A stretch of 64,000 bases of DNA from Bacteroidia bacterium (GCA_030429955.1 JAUIGO010000003.1:1-64000); one strand, 5' to 3'; counted from the stretch's first letter, positions 36,437 to 47,000 are shown. The notes: generated by a model not told the origin, from the sequence alone. Translations and numbers: made by a program.

Positions 36437-37345
36437 TTATTCTTTTAGCTCATTGAACAAATTATCCTGATGCTTTTTCTTGGCGTAGTCATAACCTTGC
36501 CGCCACCAATTCACCATTAAACGTTTGCTAAAAATAAGAGAGTTTTCAGTTAAGGTTGTTGGCGTGTAATAAATATTCAGATTAACATTCTTGTTTTTTG
36601 CCGCTAATTTTCCAATGGTAATATCATTTCTTTCAACTTGATCCAATAAGTGACCAAATAAGCTCAGCATCAATGAAAATGGGTTCTTACCCAATACTTT
36701 TTTATTCTCCATACTCTCGGCCTCCAAAACTATGGCATCCACCTCAGTAGCACCACGCAAAATAGCCTCACGTATAGGAACCACACAAGCCAAACCTCCA
36801 TCTGCATATTCAAAACCATCAACTGTAGCTAAAGACATAAATGGTATATAGTTACAAGAAATCCAGATCCAATTACAAAATTCTTCATAAGTACATTCAT
36901 TGATAGACTTATACTCTACTCTGTTTTTAGACAGGTTAGAAACCGTTACCACAACATCTTCTTTTGTTGCTCTAATTTCATGAAATTCCTCTTCAGTGAA
37001 ATTTCTCCTAATATTGCGCTTTAAATGCTTGCTTTCTCCAAAGGTGCGTTTCATACGTATAAACTGCCATAACGAATTAATAAAGTCTATTGACACGAAC
37101 TCTCGATCGCCTTTTTTACGCTGTACAAAAGGGCTTACACTAAAAATATCTCGCTGTGTCACATTCGTGAATAAATCATATACCTTATCAATTTTGTTTA
37201 AGGACAAATGCGGAATAAGCAAACTTCCTGTTGAAGTTCCTAAAAACATATCATACTCACTCCCAAGATCTTGCATTAAATACTGTGCAACACCTCCAGC
37301 GAACGCTCCTTTACTTCCTCCTCCTGATATCACTAATGCTCTCAT
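36437..37345 (-). CDS. Patatin-like phospholipase, copy B
   Basis: This 302-aa intracellular patatin-family acyl hydrolase has the Ser-Asp dyad: nucleophile Ser in GTSTGS (residue ~40) after the oxyanion loop SGGGSKGAFAGG (residue ~7), and the catalytic Asp in EYADGGLACVVP (DGG, residue ~183). Patatins remove acyl chains from phospholipids. The start overlaps the stop of the upstream paralog by 4 nt (ATGA), so the two are coupled. It is shorter than most bacterial patatins with membrane domains, with no transmembrane segment. Substrate unknown. Confidence 0.9.
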   Translation of the reverse strand: MRALVISGGGSKGAFAGGVAQYLMQDLGSEYDMFLGTSTGSLLIPHLSLNKIDKVYDLFTNVTQRDIFSVSPFVQRKKGDREFVSIDFINSLWQFIRMKRTFGESKHLKRNIRRNFTEEEFHEIRATKEDVVVTVSNLSKNRVEYKSINECTYEEFCNWIWISCNYIPFMSLATVDGFEYADGGLACVVPIREAILRGATEVDAIVLEAESMENKKVLGKNPFSLMLSLFGHLLDQVERNDITIGKLAAKNKNVNLNIYYTPTTLTENSLIFSKRLMVNWWRQGYDYAKKKHQDNLFNELKE

Positions 37346-38250
37346 TCTGTAATTTCTAACTGGCTAGATTTTTCATTGACATGCTTAGCAAATTGAAAAC
37401 CACTTTGCCACCATTGTGTCATTTTTTCTTTATTGAAAATTAATGAATTTGTAGTCAAAACTGTTGGTGTGTAATAAAAATTGATAATGGCGTTGTTGTT
37501 TGTTGCTACAAACTTACCAATCCTGATGTTTTGACTTTCAATTCTATCCAGCATAAAATTAAACATATTTGTTAATAACGAAAATGGATTAAGTGATGGC
37601 ATCCTGTTTAGCTGAGACACCTCAGTTTGCAAAATAATGGCATCAACTTCAGTTGCGCCTCGTTTTATAGCCTCTTCAATTGGCACCATAGAACCCAAAC
37701 CACCATCTGCATACTCACATCCATTTTTTTTAACTAGCGACATAAAAGGTGTGTAATTGCAGGAAATCCAAATCCACTCACAAAACTCTAAGTAACTAAA
37801 ATCTTTTATCGATTTATATTCAACTTGATTAAGGGAAAGGTTCGAGACCGTCACAACAACATCAAGAGAACTCTGCTTTAGAGTATTAAAATCTGTTTCT
37901 GTAATAGAATCTTCAATAAGTTTTTTTAAATGATAACTTTCACCAAAGGTCTTACTGCCTTTGATGAAATTTTTGATGATGTTATAATGATGTATTCCAA
38001 TATTCTCAACACCATGTTTCGTTTTTATTTTAAACGGACAATGGCTAAAAATATCTCTTTGCGTAACGTTTGTGTAGATTTCTTTAATTTCTTCAACCTT
38101 GCCTGATGCTAAATGTGAAACCAGTAAACTTCCCGTGGACGTTCCAATAAAGAGATCGTAACTGTTCTTTTTTTGTTCAATAAGATATTGCGCCACACCA
38201 CCAGCAAAAGCGCCTTTACTTCCTCCTCCTGAAATGACTAGTGCTTTCAT
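37342..38250 (-). CDS. Patatin-like phospholipase, copy A
   Basis: The 302-aa paralog of copy B has the same length and keeps SGGGSKGAFAGG, GTSTGS and EYADGGLGSMVP, so the dyad is intact. The central part (about 60-130) is the least similar to copy B (for example HCPFKIKTKHGVENIGIH against VSPFVQRKKGDREFVSID), as expected for a substrate-binding lid after duplication. The last ~20 residues are unrelated. Copies A and B form a two-gene operon on the minus strand divergent from recG. Confidence 0.9.
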   Translation of the reverse strand: MKALVISGGGSKGAFAGGVAQYLIEQKKNSYDLFIGTSTGSLLVSHLASGKVEEIKEIYTNVTQRDIFSHCPFKIKTKHGVENIGIHHYNIIKNFIKGSKTFGESYHLKKLIEDSITETDFNTLKQSSLDVVVTVSNLSLNQVEYKSIKDFSYLEFCEWIWISCNYTPFMSLVKKNGCEYADGGLGSMVPIEEAIKRGATEVDAIILQTEVSQLNRMPSLNPFSLLTNMFNFMLDRIESQNIRIGKFVATNNNAIINFYYTPTVLTTNSLIFNKEKMTQWWQSGFQFAKHVNEKSSQLEITE

Positions 38251-38330
38251 TTTAATTACTTATCTCACAAAGTTAAAACCAAATTATCAATTAGCCTTGT
38301 CAATACTAACAAAAGAATTATTTTAGTTGA

Positions 38331-40868
38331 ATGAATACAAATCTCCAAACTCCAATTGATTATTTAAAAGGCGTTGGTCCAAATCGTGCAGATTTGTTGC
38401 GCAAGGAGCTTGGTATTCACACTTATCAGGATTTAATTAATCTCTTCCCTAATCGTTATATTGATAGAACTCAGTATTACAAAATAAACCAATTACAGCG
38501 TAACTCAGCCGAAGTCCAAATTATTGGACAAATCACCAACATGAAAGAAGTGGCTCAAAAACGAGGTAAACGTTTGATAGCAAATTTTCAAGATGACACT
38601 GGAAGTATGGAATTGGTATGGTTTAGAGGACACAAATGGATAAGAGAAAGCATCAAACCCAATACACCTTATGTGATTTTTGGAAAAACCAATTGGTTTA
38701 ATGGTACGTTTAGCATGCCACATCCAGAAATGGAATTACTTAAAGATCATGAAAAAAGCCTAAGCTCTGCCATGCAAGCTGTATATCCATCAACTGAAAA
38801 ACTATCAAATAAAGGCATCACAAATCGCGTGATTATAAAAATCATGCAACAATTATTTTTGGACACCAAAGGGAAATTTGCCGAAACTTTATCTGAAAAT
38901 CTTCTTGAAGAACAAAAATTATTATCAAAATCAGAAGCCCTTTTTAACATTCATTTTCCGAAGTCACAATCGCTTTTAGCACGTGCTCAATTTCGTTTAA
39001 AGTTTGAAGAATTATTTTACATCCAACTTCAGTTAATTTTAAAAAATCTCATCCATAAATCAAAAATCAAAGGCTTCCCTTTTGAAAAAGTAGGCACTTA
39101 TTTCAACACCTTTTTTCAAGAGCATTTACCTTTTGAATTGACCAATGCACAGAAACGAGTTATTAAGGAAATTAGACATGATTTAGGTAGCAATGCACAG
39201 ATGAATAGACTTTTACAAGGCGATGTTGGCTCAGGAAAGACCATAGTTGCGTTAATGTCAATGTTTATAGCACTTGACAACGGTTTTCAAGCCTGCCTAA
39301 TGGCTCCAACTGAAATTTTGTCAGTCCAACACTATAATGGATTATTAGAACACTGTAATAAATTGAAAATCAGTATTAAACTACTCACTGGTTCAACTAA
39401 TACTTCAGAAAGAAAAAAAATTCATGAATCGCTTGAAAATGGCGATTTACAGATCCTAATTGGCACTCATGCCTTGCTTGAAGATAAGGTGAAATTTAAA
39501 AATTTAGGGCTTGCTATTATTGATGAGCAACATCGATTTGGAGTTGAGCAACGAAGTAAATTATGGAAGAAAGGCCCTCCTCTTTCCTCCCAAAGGGAGG
39601 ATGCAAAATCTATTCGTCAAAAGTATATGACTGCGCGTCCATTAGCATATAAATTGATGAAGGAATTACAACAAGAAAATAAAAAAAACAGCACTGAAGC
39701 AGAACGTGCCTTATGGGAATCTTTAAGAGGTAAAAAATTAGATGTCAAATTTAGAAGGCAACACATCATAGATGAATTTATAGTTGATTTTGTTTGCCTA
39801 GAAAAAAATCTCATTATAGAAGTAGATGGAGGTTATCATACAAACATAGAGCAAAAAGAAGCTGATGATTTACGAACACAAATTCTAAACGAGATTGGAT
39901 TCACAGTGATTAGATTTACCAATGAGCAAATTATTGGAGATATTGATAAAGTTTTAGAATATATTGAGAACAGGCTAAAAAGCCTCCCTTCTGGGGAGGT
40001 TGGTGGGGCTTCTATTCCTCCACACATTTTAATTATGACTGCAACTCCAATTCCGAGAACATTAGCTATGTCTGTTTATGGTGATTTGGACATCTCAATA
40101 ATTGATGAATTACCTCCTGGAAGAAAGGATATTAAAACCGTACATCGATACGATAATAATCGACTTAAAGTTTGGCGATTTTTAAAGGATGAAATTAAAA
40201 AAGGCAGACAGGTTTATATCGTTTATCCATTAATCCAAGAAAGTGAAACTATGGATTATAAAGATTTAATGGATGGCTATGCGAGTTTGGAGCGAGATTT
40301 TCCAAAACCAGAATATCAAATTTCAATTGTGCATGGAAAAATGAAGGCTGTAGACAAAGATTATGAAATGCAACGCTTTATGAAAGGTGAAACCCAAATC
40401 ATGGTTGCCACAACTGTAATTGAAGTAGGCGTAAATGTACCAAATGCTTCGGTTATGGTTATAGAAAGTGCTGAACGTTTTGGTTTATCCCAATTGCATC
40501 AATTACGTGGTCGTGTTGGTCGAGGTGCAGAGCAAAGCTATTGTATCTTGATGACAAGCCATAAGTTAAGCAATGACAGTAAAATACGGTTAGAGACTAT
40601 GGTAAAAACCAATGATGGCTTTGATATTGCTGAAGTAGATTTAAGATTGCGAGGACCAGGCGATATTATGGGAACACAGCAAAGTGGTGTGTTGAACTTA
40701 AAAATTGCAGACATCATTAAAGATAAAGATATCTTACAGCAAGCACGTTATTACGCCAAGCGTGTTTTAAACAATGATCCTTCGCTATCTCTTCTTGAAA
40801 ACAAAACGATTCTGAATACATATAAACAACTAAGTAAATACAAGAACATCTGGAATTATATTAGCTAA
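38331..40868 (+). CDS. recG: RecG helicase with in-frame DUF559 nuclease insertion
   Basis: RecG reverses stalled replication forks and remodels Holliday junctions. The 845-aa frame has the wedge OB domain (about 60-170), Walker A GDVGSGKT (297-304), APTEIL, DEQH (398-401), TATPIPRT (570-577), and motifs IV-VI up to QLHQLRGRVGRGAEQSYCIL. All helicase motifs are intact. Between KLWKK (414) and IPPHIL (562) sit 147 residues foreign to RecG: a Vsr-like DUF559 domain with STEAERALW (454-462), DEFIVDFVC (Asp486), IIEVDGGYH (Glu497, Asp499, His503). Without the insert the protein is 698 aa, the normal RecG length. The insert has no stop and is bounded by GC-rich hairpins. Whether the chimera is a stable, active helicase or nuclease is unknown. 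Confidence 0.95.
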   Translation: MNTNLQTPIDYLKGVGPNRADLLRKELGIHTYQDLINLFPNRYIDRTQYYKINQLQRNSAEVQIIGQITNMKEVAQKRGKRLIANFQDDTGSMELVWFRGHKWIRESIKPNTPYVIFGKTNWFNGTFSMPHPEMELLKDHEKSLSSAMQAVYPSTEKLSNKGITNRVIIKIMQQLFLDTKGKFAETLSENLLEEQKLLSKSEALFNIHFPKSQSLLARAQFRLKFEELFYIQLQLILKNLIHKSKIKGFPFEKVGTYFNTFFQEHLPFELTNAQKRVIKEIRHDLGSNAQMNRLLQGDVGSGKTIVALMSMFIALDNGFQACLMAPTEILSVQHYNGLLEHCNKLKISIKLLTGSTNTSERKKIHESLENGDLQILIGTHALLEDKVKFKNLGLAIIDEQHRFGVEQRSKLWKKGPPLSSQREDAKSIRQKYMTARPLAYKLMKELQQENKKNSTEAERALWESLRGKKLDVKFRRQHIIDEFIVDFVCLEKNLIIEVDGGYHTNIEQKEADDLRTQILNEIGFTVIRFTNEQIIGDIDKVLEYIENRLKSLPSGEVGGASIPPHILIMTATPIPRTLAMSVYGDLDISIIDELPPGRKDIKTVHRYDNNRLKVWRFLKDEIKKGRQVYIVYPLIQESETMDYKDLMDGYASLERDFPKPEYQISIVHGKMKAVDKDYEMQRFMKGETQIMVATTVIEVGVNVPNASVMVIESAERFGLSQLHQLRGRVGRGAEQSYCILMTSHKLSNDSKIRLETMVKTNDGFDIAEVDLRLRGPGDIMGTQQSGVLNLKIADIIKDKDILQQARYYAKRVLNNDPSLSLLENKTILNTYKQLSKYKNIWNYIS
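39585..39601. repeat. Left terminal hairpin of the DUF559 element
   Basis: A 7-bp perfect stem, TCCTCCC/GGGAGGA, with AAA loop, GC-rich and translated as the codons for SSQRED in the RecG frame. Confidence 0.7.
39979..40011. repeat. Right terminal hairpin of the DUF559 element
   Basis: CCTCCC (39983-39988) pairs with GGGAGG (39994-39999). An outer AAGCC (39980s) can pair with GGCTT (40007-40011). The strand continues TTGGTGGGGCTT. Translated as KSLPSGEVGGAS. Confidence 0.7.
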
Positions 40869-40872
40869 AAAA

Positions 40873-40909
40873 AACTCAAAGCCCCTAACCAACCAAGAAG
40901 ACTTTGAGC
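40873..40909. repeat. Hairpin with element-like core downstream of recG
   Basis: CTCAAAG and CTTTGAG (40875-40881 and 40902-40908) enclose AAGCCCCTAACCAACC (40879-40894), close to the complement of the right end of the DUF559 element (AAGCCCCACCAACC). No U run follows, so its use as the recG terminator is doubtful. The remaining ~200 nt up to 41115 are AT rich; no promoter box is convincing. Confidence 0.4.
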
Positions 40910-41115
40910 TATAAAACAGACATTAAAAATAGTCGTTTTTTAATTGATGTTTTTTACTTCATCTTTTTTAAAGATAAGTTGCTTATGCTGCATAAAACGT
41001 TAGCACTTTGTTAATTAACGTATTCTTATGATGACTTTAACAGCCTGATTTTTTTGACAATAAAACCTTAACTTAGCACAAAACAAGCTACTTAAGCTTT
41101 CATTAAACCAACTAC

Positions 41116-44019
41116 ATGAAACTTAAAACCGTTATACAAATACTTTGCTTTTGCAATCTTCTCTTTTTAAGTTGCACAAAAGCCAATACCTCTAAAGCTT
41201 CTATTCAAGAAGTACCAATGACTTTTAAAACCTATCCTTTTTCAGATCCAAGTCCTGTTGTAGATATGAACAACATTTATCCTTACTTTAAATTTGATGG
41301 TTATACAGATAATGCTATTGAACAATCTTGGAAAATGGTAGTTCTAGAAAATGACTACATCAAGGTATTTGTTAGTCCTGAGATTGGAGGGAAAGTTTGG
41401 GGAGCGATTGAAAAATCGACTGGAAAAGAATTTTTGTACTACAATGATGTTGTAAAATTCAGAAATATTGCCATGAGAGGTCCTTGGACGTCTGGTGGTT
41501 TAGAATTTAACTTTGGAGATATTGGTCATGCACCTTCCTGCTCTACTCCTGTTGACTATAAATTAGTTGAAAATGATGATGGCAGTGTTTCTTGCATCGT
41601 TGGCGCTTACGATTTACCTTCAAGAACACGCTGGAACATAGACATCAAACTCCCTAAAGATAAAGGCTATCTTGAAACAAAGGTCTCTTGGTTCAACACA
41701 ACCAATCAGTTTACAACCTATTACCAATGGATGAATGCTGCTGCTAAAGCCTCAGGCAATTTAGAATTTACCTATCCCGGAAAGAATTTTATTGGACATA
41801 ATGGTGAAACTGGTAATTGGCCAATAAATGACAACAGAGATATTTCAAAATACGAGAACAATAATTTCGGTGGCTATAAATCGTATCATGTACTCAATGC
41901 GTATTCTGATATTTTTGGTGGTTATTGGAAAGATGATGATTTCGGATTTGGACATTACGTTAATTATGATGAAAAACCAGGTAAAAAACTTTGGATTTGG
42001 GGATTATCAGATCAAGGCATGATTTGGGAAGATTTGCTTACAGACACAAAAGGTCAATATATTGAGTACCAAGCTGGAAAATTGTTCAACCAAGCATCAC
42101 CTGGAAGCACATTGTCACCCTTTAAGCACAAAGAATTTGAGCCTCATGCATCAGATGTTATGACCGAACTTTGGTTTCCGCTAAAAGACACTAAAGGTAT
42201 GGTTTCAGCTTCTAAACAAGCCGTTCTAAATGTTGAAACCTCAAAGGATTCCTTAACGGTTTACGTGAGCGCATTAGAAACACTCTCAGAAACTTTACAT
42301 ATTGAACAAGAAGGAAATGCACACCAATTTGAAGTCAAGCTTAATCCTTTAGACGTGTTTAAAACAACGATAGCTCATAATCAGACAAAAGAATTTAATA
42401 TTCGACTCGGTGAGAAACTGTTGACATATTCATCACACCCAAAAGATGTCTTAGTCAACAGACCACTAAACCATAAAGCTGATTTCAATTGGGATTCAGC
42501 ATACGGAATTTACACTAAAGCTTTGGAGCTTGAAAAGCAACGTCAATACGATGAAGCTTTAAACGAATACCACAACTGTATTGAAAAAGACCCCGGATTT
42601 TTACCAGCATATAGTAGGTTATCTTTGGCTTATTATAGAAAAATGGATTATCAAAGTGCTTTAAAGTACAGCGAGGAGGCCTTGTCTATTGATACTTACC
42701 ATCCAGAAGTCAACTACGCTTATGGTCTTGCAAATGTTAAGCTTGGTCATATTGCAGATGCTAAATCTGGATTTTCTCTAGCTTCACAATCACCTAGCCT
42801 TCGCTCCTCTTCGTTTGTAGAATTAGCAAAATTGTTTTTAAAAGAAAACAATCATCAAAAAGCACTTCATTACGCTCATAAAGCTATGGATTCTGATAGC
42901 AATAACATTTTAGCTTATATGATTCAAGCTTTTGCTAACAGAGATTATAATAAAACAGAAGCTAAAAATGCCATACAAACCATTTACAAACTCGACCCTC
43001 TTTCAGATTTTGCACGTTTTGAAGAAGTGCTTCTAGGCGAAAATAATTTAGAAACTTTCAATTCAGGAATCACAAATGAATTGCCTTTTGAATCGTATTT
43101 AGAATTAGCAGCCACATATCTACAATTTAATGATATTGCATCTGCAATTTCTGTTTTAAAAGAAAGCCCAAAACATCCAATAGTCAATTTATGGCTTGCT
43201 AATCTTGATAAGGATAATCAAAACAACTACTTAGAAAGTGCTTTGCAGGCATCAGCCGAAATGATATTTCCACATCGTGCTGAAACCGCTGAGTTTCTTC
43301 AAAATTCGCTTAAAACAAATCAGCATTGGAAACTAAAATACTATTTAGGACTTATTTATTGGCACAAAGGATTGAAAGAAAAGGCTTCAGAATTATTTGA
43401 ACAATGTCAAAGCGAGCCAGATTTCTCGGCATTTTATTTAACAAAGTTAAAATTGGTTGAAATGATTCCTTCTGAAGAAAGAAATCATCTTGAAAGAGCA
43501 ATGGCATTGGATCCAAATGATTGGCGTACAGCCTTAGCCTTAAACAATAATTACCTTAACAATAATGAAACTTCTAAAGCCATTACTATTGGTGAAAAAT
43601 TTATACAATTGTTTCCTGAAAACTCACAAATTGGTATGAATTACACCTCAGCCCTTTTAAAAGATAAACAATATTTGAAGGCTTTCACTTTCTTGGAAAA
43701 TTTCAACATCTTACCGTTTGAAGGCTCTACTGAAGGCAAAAAGATTTACACCTTAGTTTGTATAAAATTAGCACTAAAATCATACTCTCAGAAGCAGTAC
43801 GAAGATGCCATTATGTATGCTGAAAAAGCAAAATTATGGCCAAGAAATCTTGGTGTTGGAAAACCTTATGATGTTGATGAACGTTTGGAAAATTACATCA
43901 TTGTAAAAGCAAATGATAAACTGGGAAAAAATTCCGATTCTCAAAAATTAAAAGACGATTTAATGAAAACACCTTCAGATATCGAATTGACACGTGAAGC
44001 TTTAAAAACACTAAACTAA
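41116..44019 (+). CDS. DUF5107 and TPR lipoprotein
   Basis: The 967-aa lipoprotein (signal ending LFLSC, Cys ~20) has a DUF5107 domain (about 45-340): IEQSWKMVVLENDYIKVFVSPEIGGKVWGAIE, RNIAMRGPWTSGGLEFNFG, and WGLSDQGMIWEDLL. A second beta module follows (about 360-455), then at least ten TPR units (about 460-960), for example PAYSRLSLAYYRKMDYQSAL and NYAYGLANVKLGHIADAK. DUF5107 resembles galactose-mutarotase and beta-sandwich domains of glycoside enzymes. The gene precedes a putative glycoside hydrolase by 10 nt, so glycan handling at the outer membrane is a reasonable inference. No SusC/SusD pair or sensor is present, so the substrate is open. Confidence 0.8.
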   Translation: MKLKTVIQILCFCNLLFLSCTKANTSKASIQEVPMTFKTYPFSDPSPVVDMNNIYPYFKFDGYTDNAIEQSWKMVVLENDYIKVFVSPEIGGKVWGAIEKSTGKEFLYYNDVVKFRNIAMRGPWTSGGLEFNFGDIGHAPSCSTPVDYKLVENDDGSVSCIVGAYDLPSRTRWNIDIKLPKDKGYLETKVSWFNTTNQFTTYYQWMNAAAKASGNLEFTYPGKNFIGHNGETGNWPINDNRDISKYENNNFGGYKSYHVLNAYSDIFGGYWKDDDFGFGHYVNYDEKPGKKLWIWGLSDQGMIWEDLLTDTKGQYIEYQAGKLFNQASPGSTLSPFKHKEFEPHASDVMTELWFPLKDTKGMVSASKQAVLNVETSKDSLTVYVSALETLSETLHIEQEGNAHQFEVKLNPLDVFKTTIAHNQTKEFNIRLGEKLLTYSSHPKDVLVNRPLNHKADFNWDSAYGIYTKALELEKQRQYDEALNEYHNCIEKDPGFLPAYSRLSLAYYRKMDYQSALKYSEEALSIDTYHPEVNYAYGLANVKLGHIADAKSGFSLASQSPSLRSSSFVELAKLFLKENNHQKALHYAHKAMDSDSNNILAYMIQAFANRDYNKTEAKNAIQTIYKLDPLSDFARFEEVLLGENNLETFNSGITNELPFESYLELAATYLQFNDIASAISVLKESPKHPIVNLWLANLDKDNQNNYLESALQASAEMIFPHRAETAEFLQNSLKTNQHWKLKYYLGLIYWHKGLKEKASELFEQCQSEPDFSAFYLTKLKLVEMIPSEERNHLERAMALDPNDWRTALALNNNYLNNNETSKAITIGEKFIQLFPENSQIGMNYTSALLKDKQYLKAFTFLENFNILPFEGSTEGKKIYTLVCIKLALKSYSQKQYEDAIMYAEKAKLWPRNLGVGKPYDVDERLENYIIVKANDKLGKNSDSQKLKDDLMKTPSDIELTREALKTLN

Positions 44020-44029
44020 TCACAGCCTT

Positions 44030-47000
44030 ATGAACCAACTAAGCAGAATAACAGTAATAATATCAATTTTGATATGTGCTTGCTCAAAAACAGAAACTGA
44101 TAACGCAAATTATAGAAATAAGGAAGTTACAGCATCCTATTATGATGTGCCTTACGAAAGTGGAAATTGGGAACACCCAAAATACAAAGAAGCTTTTGAG
44201 TCTTTTGGTAATCAACGTGCAGTAATTGAATTATCATCAAACACAATTGAAAACACTCAAATTATAATCCCTTGGAGACGTCGCGACAACCATCCTGAAA
44301 CAAAAGACATTATTATTGTAGATGCTAGTACAAATGAAGTTGTAGAAAACAAATATGTTATAGAAAACAATAACGAATTTGGTCACCTTGTATTCAAGCC
44401 AAATCAAGATTCAAAAATGTATTATGTGTATTATTTTCCGCACCAATCTACAGGTTCTTACTATCCGAAATTAAACTACAAAGCACCAACACAAACCGAA
44501 GATAAAACTTGGTTAAATGAGATAGAGCAAACCAATATTAGTGATTTACCAAAAGCCAACGTAACAAGCATACAATCCATTGATGATTTTCATAGCTTTT
44601 TCCCAATGGAAGTAATTGCAACTCAAGAGGAAGTTTCTGAATTTATGAGTAACAATCCTCAGCCTTATTATGTATTCCCAGAATACAGAAACAATCCAAT
44701 AAAACTCACAGATTTTTTACCTGTTCGTTGGATTAAAAACCCAGAATCAATAATTGGCATTTCAGATAATGCAAAACGTGGTGAATACTACACGTTTCAA
44801 GTTGGAGTGTATTCTTCTGAGAATGATTTAGAAGATCTAGAGATAACCTTTTCAGATTTAAAGAGTGCTAACAACAGTATTTCAAAAGCAGAAATTACTT
44901 GTTTTAACAAAGGAGGTATTGATTTAAATGGTAAATCATTTGATAAGATAGTTTCTGTACCAAAAGGAAAGACTCAAGCACTTTGGTTTGGCATCAATAT
45001 TCCAGAAACTGCAACGCAAGGCACTTATAAAGGTAGCGTTATTATTAAACCAAAAAGCATGGTTGCAGATACTGTTTATGTAAAACTTAATGTATCGTCT
45101 GAAAAAATAGAAAACCATGGCGATGACCAACCTGAAAACATGACGCGATTACGTTGGCTAAATTCAACCATTGGAACTGATGAAGATTTTATTATAAAAC
45201 CGTTTACTCCTGTTGAAATTTCAAATAAAACCCTTAGCATTCTTGGTCGTGACATTGAACTGAACGAATTTGGTCTACCAAATAATATTGATTCTTATTT
45301 CACACCAGAAATGACCAAGTTTTCAACTGAGAAAGAGCACCTATTAAAACAACCTATTCAATTAAATGTCACAAAAAATGATGGATCAACAATTGAATGG
45401 ACTTCTAGTGATTATACTATCAATCAAACCCATAAAAGTGTTGTCAATTGGCAAGCTATAAATACTTCTGATAATTTAACACTGACTATTAATGGCACAT
45501 TGGAATACGATGGTATGCTAGAATATAACATGCAATTAATTGCAAAAAACAACATCCATTTAAACGATGTTAATCTGCAAATCCCAATGCAGAAAGACGC
45601 TGCAAAATACATACTTGGTCTTGGTGAAAAAGGAAGCTCTTTAAAAAAATCAATCCATTGGAAATGGAACGTTACCAAACACCATGAAGGTGCTTGGTTG
45701 GGCGGCATTAACAAAGGACTTCAATTTGTACTGAGAGATGAAAATTACGAGCGTCCTTTGAACACTAATTTCTACCAACAAAAACCATTAAACCTTCCTC
45801 CTTCTTGGCACAATGATGGCAAAGGAGGTATTGACATCACAATGCAAAACGATGGTGTTTTAGTGAAGAACTACAGTGGCGAAAGAACCGTGCAACAAGG
45901 TGATACCCTAAATTTTAATATTCGTTTTTTAATTACGCCTTTCAAATTAATTGACACTAAAGAGCATTTCAATACACGTTTTGTACATAAATATATCCCT
46001 GTAGATTCTGTTGTCAATTACAACGGAACCATCGTGAATGTGCATCATGCTAACGAAATAAATCCTTATATCAACTATCCATTTTTCAATCTGGACAAAC
46101 AAAAGGCTTATATTGATGAAGCTCACAGCAAAGGTATTCGTGTGAAACTTTATAATACCATTAGAGAACTCACCTATAAATCACATGAATTGTTCGCACT
46201 AAAAAGTCTTGGAGATGAAATTTTAAACGATGGTGAAGGTGGTGGTCACAGTTGGCTTCAAGAACATTTTAAATCTAATTATCACTCTGCTTGGCATGCT
46301 ACAAGCGTTAACGATGCTGCCATACTAAATAAAGGCACTTCCAGATGGACCAATTACTACATTGAAGGTATTAATTGGCTGGTAAAAAATCAAGAGATTG
46401 ATGGCCTTTATCTAGACGATATTGCTTTCAGCAGAAGCACTGTAAAACGCATTGCAAGTGTGTTTGACACACATAGAGAATCGTTTGTGATTGATTTACA
46501 TTCAGCCAATCAATACAATAATCGTGATGGTTATATAAATAGTGCCTTTTTGTATATGGAACATTTTCCATACATATCAAGGCTATGGTTTGGTGAGTAT
46601 TTTGAATATGATTTAGATCCTGATTATTGGTTAACCGAAGTGTCTGGAATTCCTTTTGGGCTAACAGGAGAAATGCTAGAAAAAGGAGGCCATCCTTATC
46701 GTGGATTAGTTTACGGAATGACCACACGTGTTTATCATAATTTTAATCCAGGAGCGATTTGGAAATTATTTGATGATTTTGATATTGCTAATGCGGACAT
46801 GTTAGGCTATTGGGTTGATAGATCTCCAATAAAAACAAATCACCAAAATATAAAAAGCACAGTTTATGTACATGATAATAAAGTATTGATTGCGATTGGC
46901 TCTTGGTCTGATAAAAACGAACAAGTCACTCTAAACATTGATTGGAATGCTTTAGGCTTTAATAAAAATTCAGCACAACTAACAAGCCCTGAAATTAAAG

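Larger units (their letters stand above)
39573..40013 (+). mobile_element. In-frame DUF559 nuclease element inside recG
   Basis: These 441 nt (147 codons, divisible by 3) separate two halves of one RecG. Both ends carry the same GC-rich stem, TCCTCCC-AAA-GGGAGGA at the left and CCTCCC-loop-GGGAGG-TTGGTGGGG at the right, very unlike the AT-rich surroundings. Inside is a Vsr/PD-(D/E)XK-like DUF559 endonuclease of about 105 residues. It is not an intein: the borders are Gly-Pro and Ala-Ser/Ile, with no Cys/Ser at the start and no His-Asn at the end. I infer a mobile or formerly mobile unit. Confidence 0.75.

Noticed and set aside
39573-40013. Intein or self-splicing insert in RecG
   Set aside because: The borders do not show a Cys/Ser/Thr N-terminus, the B-block or a His-Asn C-terminus, and the inside is a DUF559 nuclease rather than a Hint fold.
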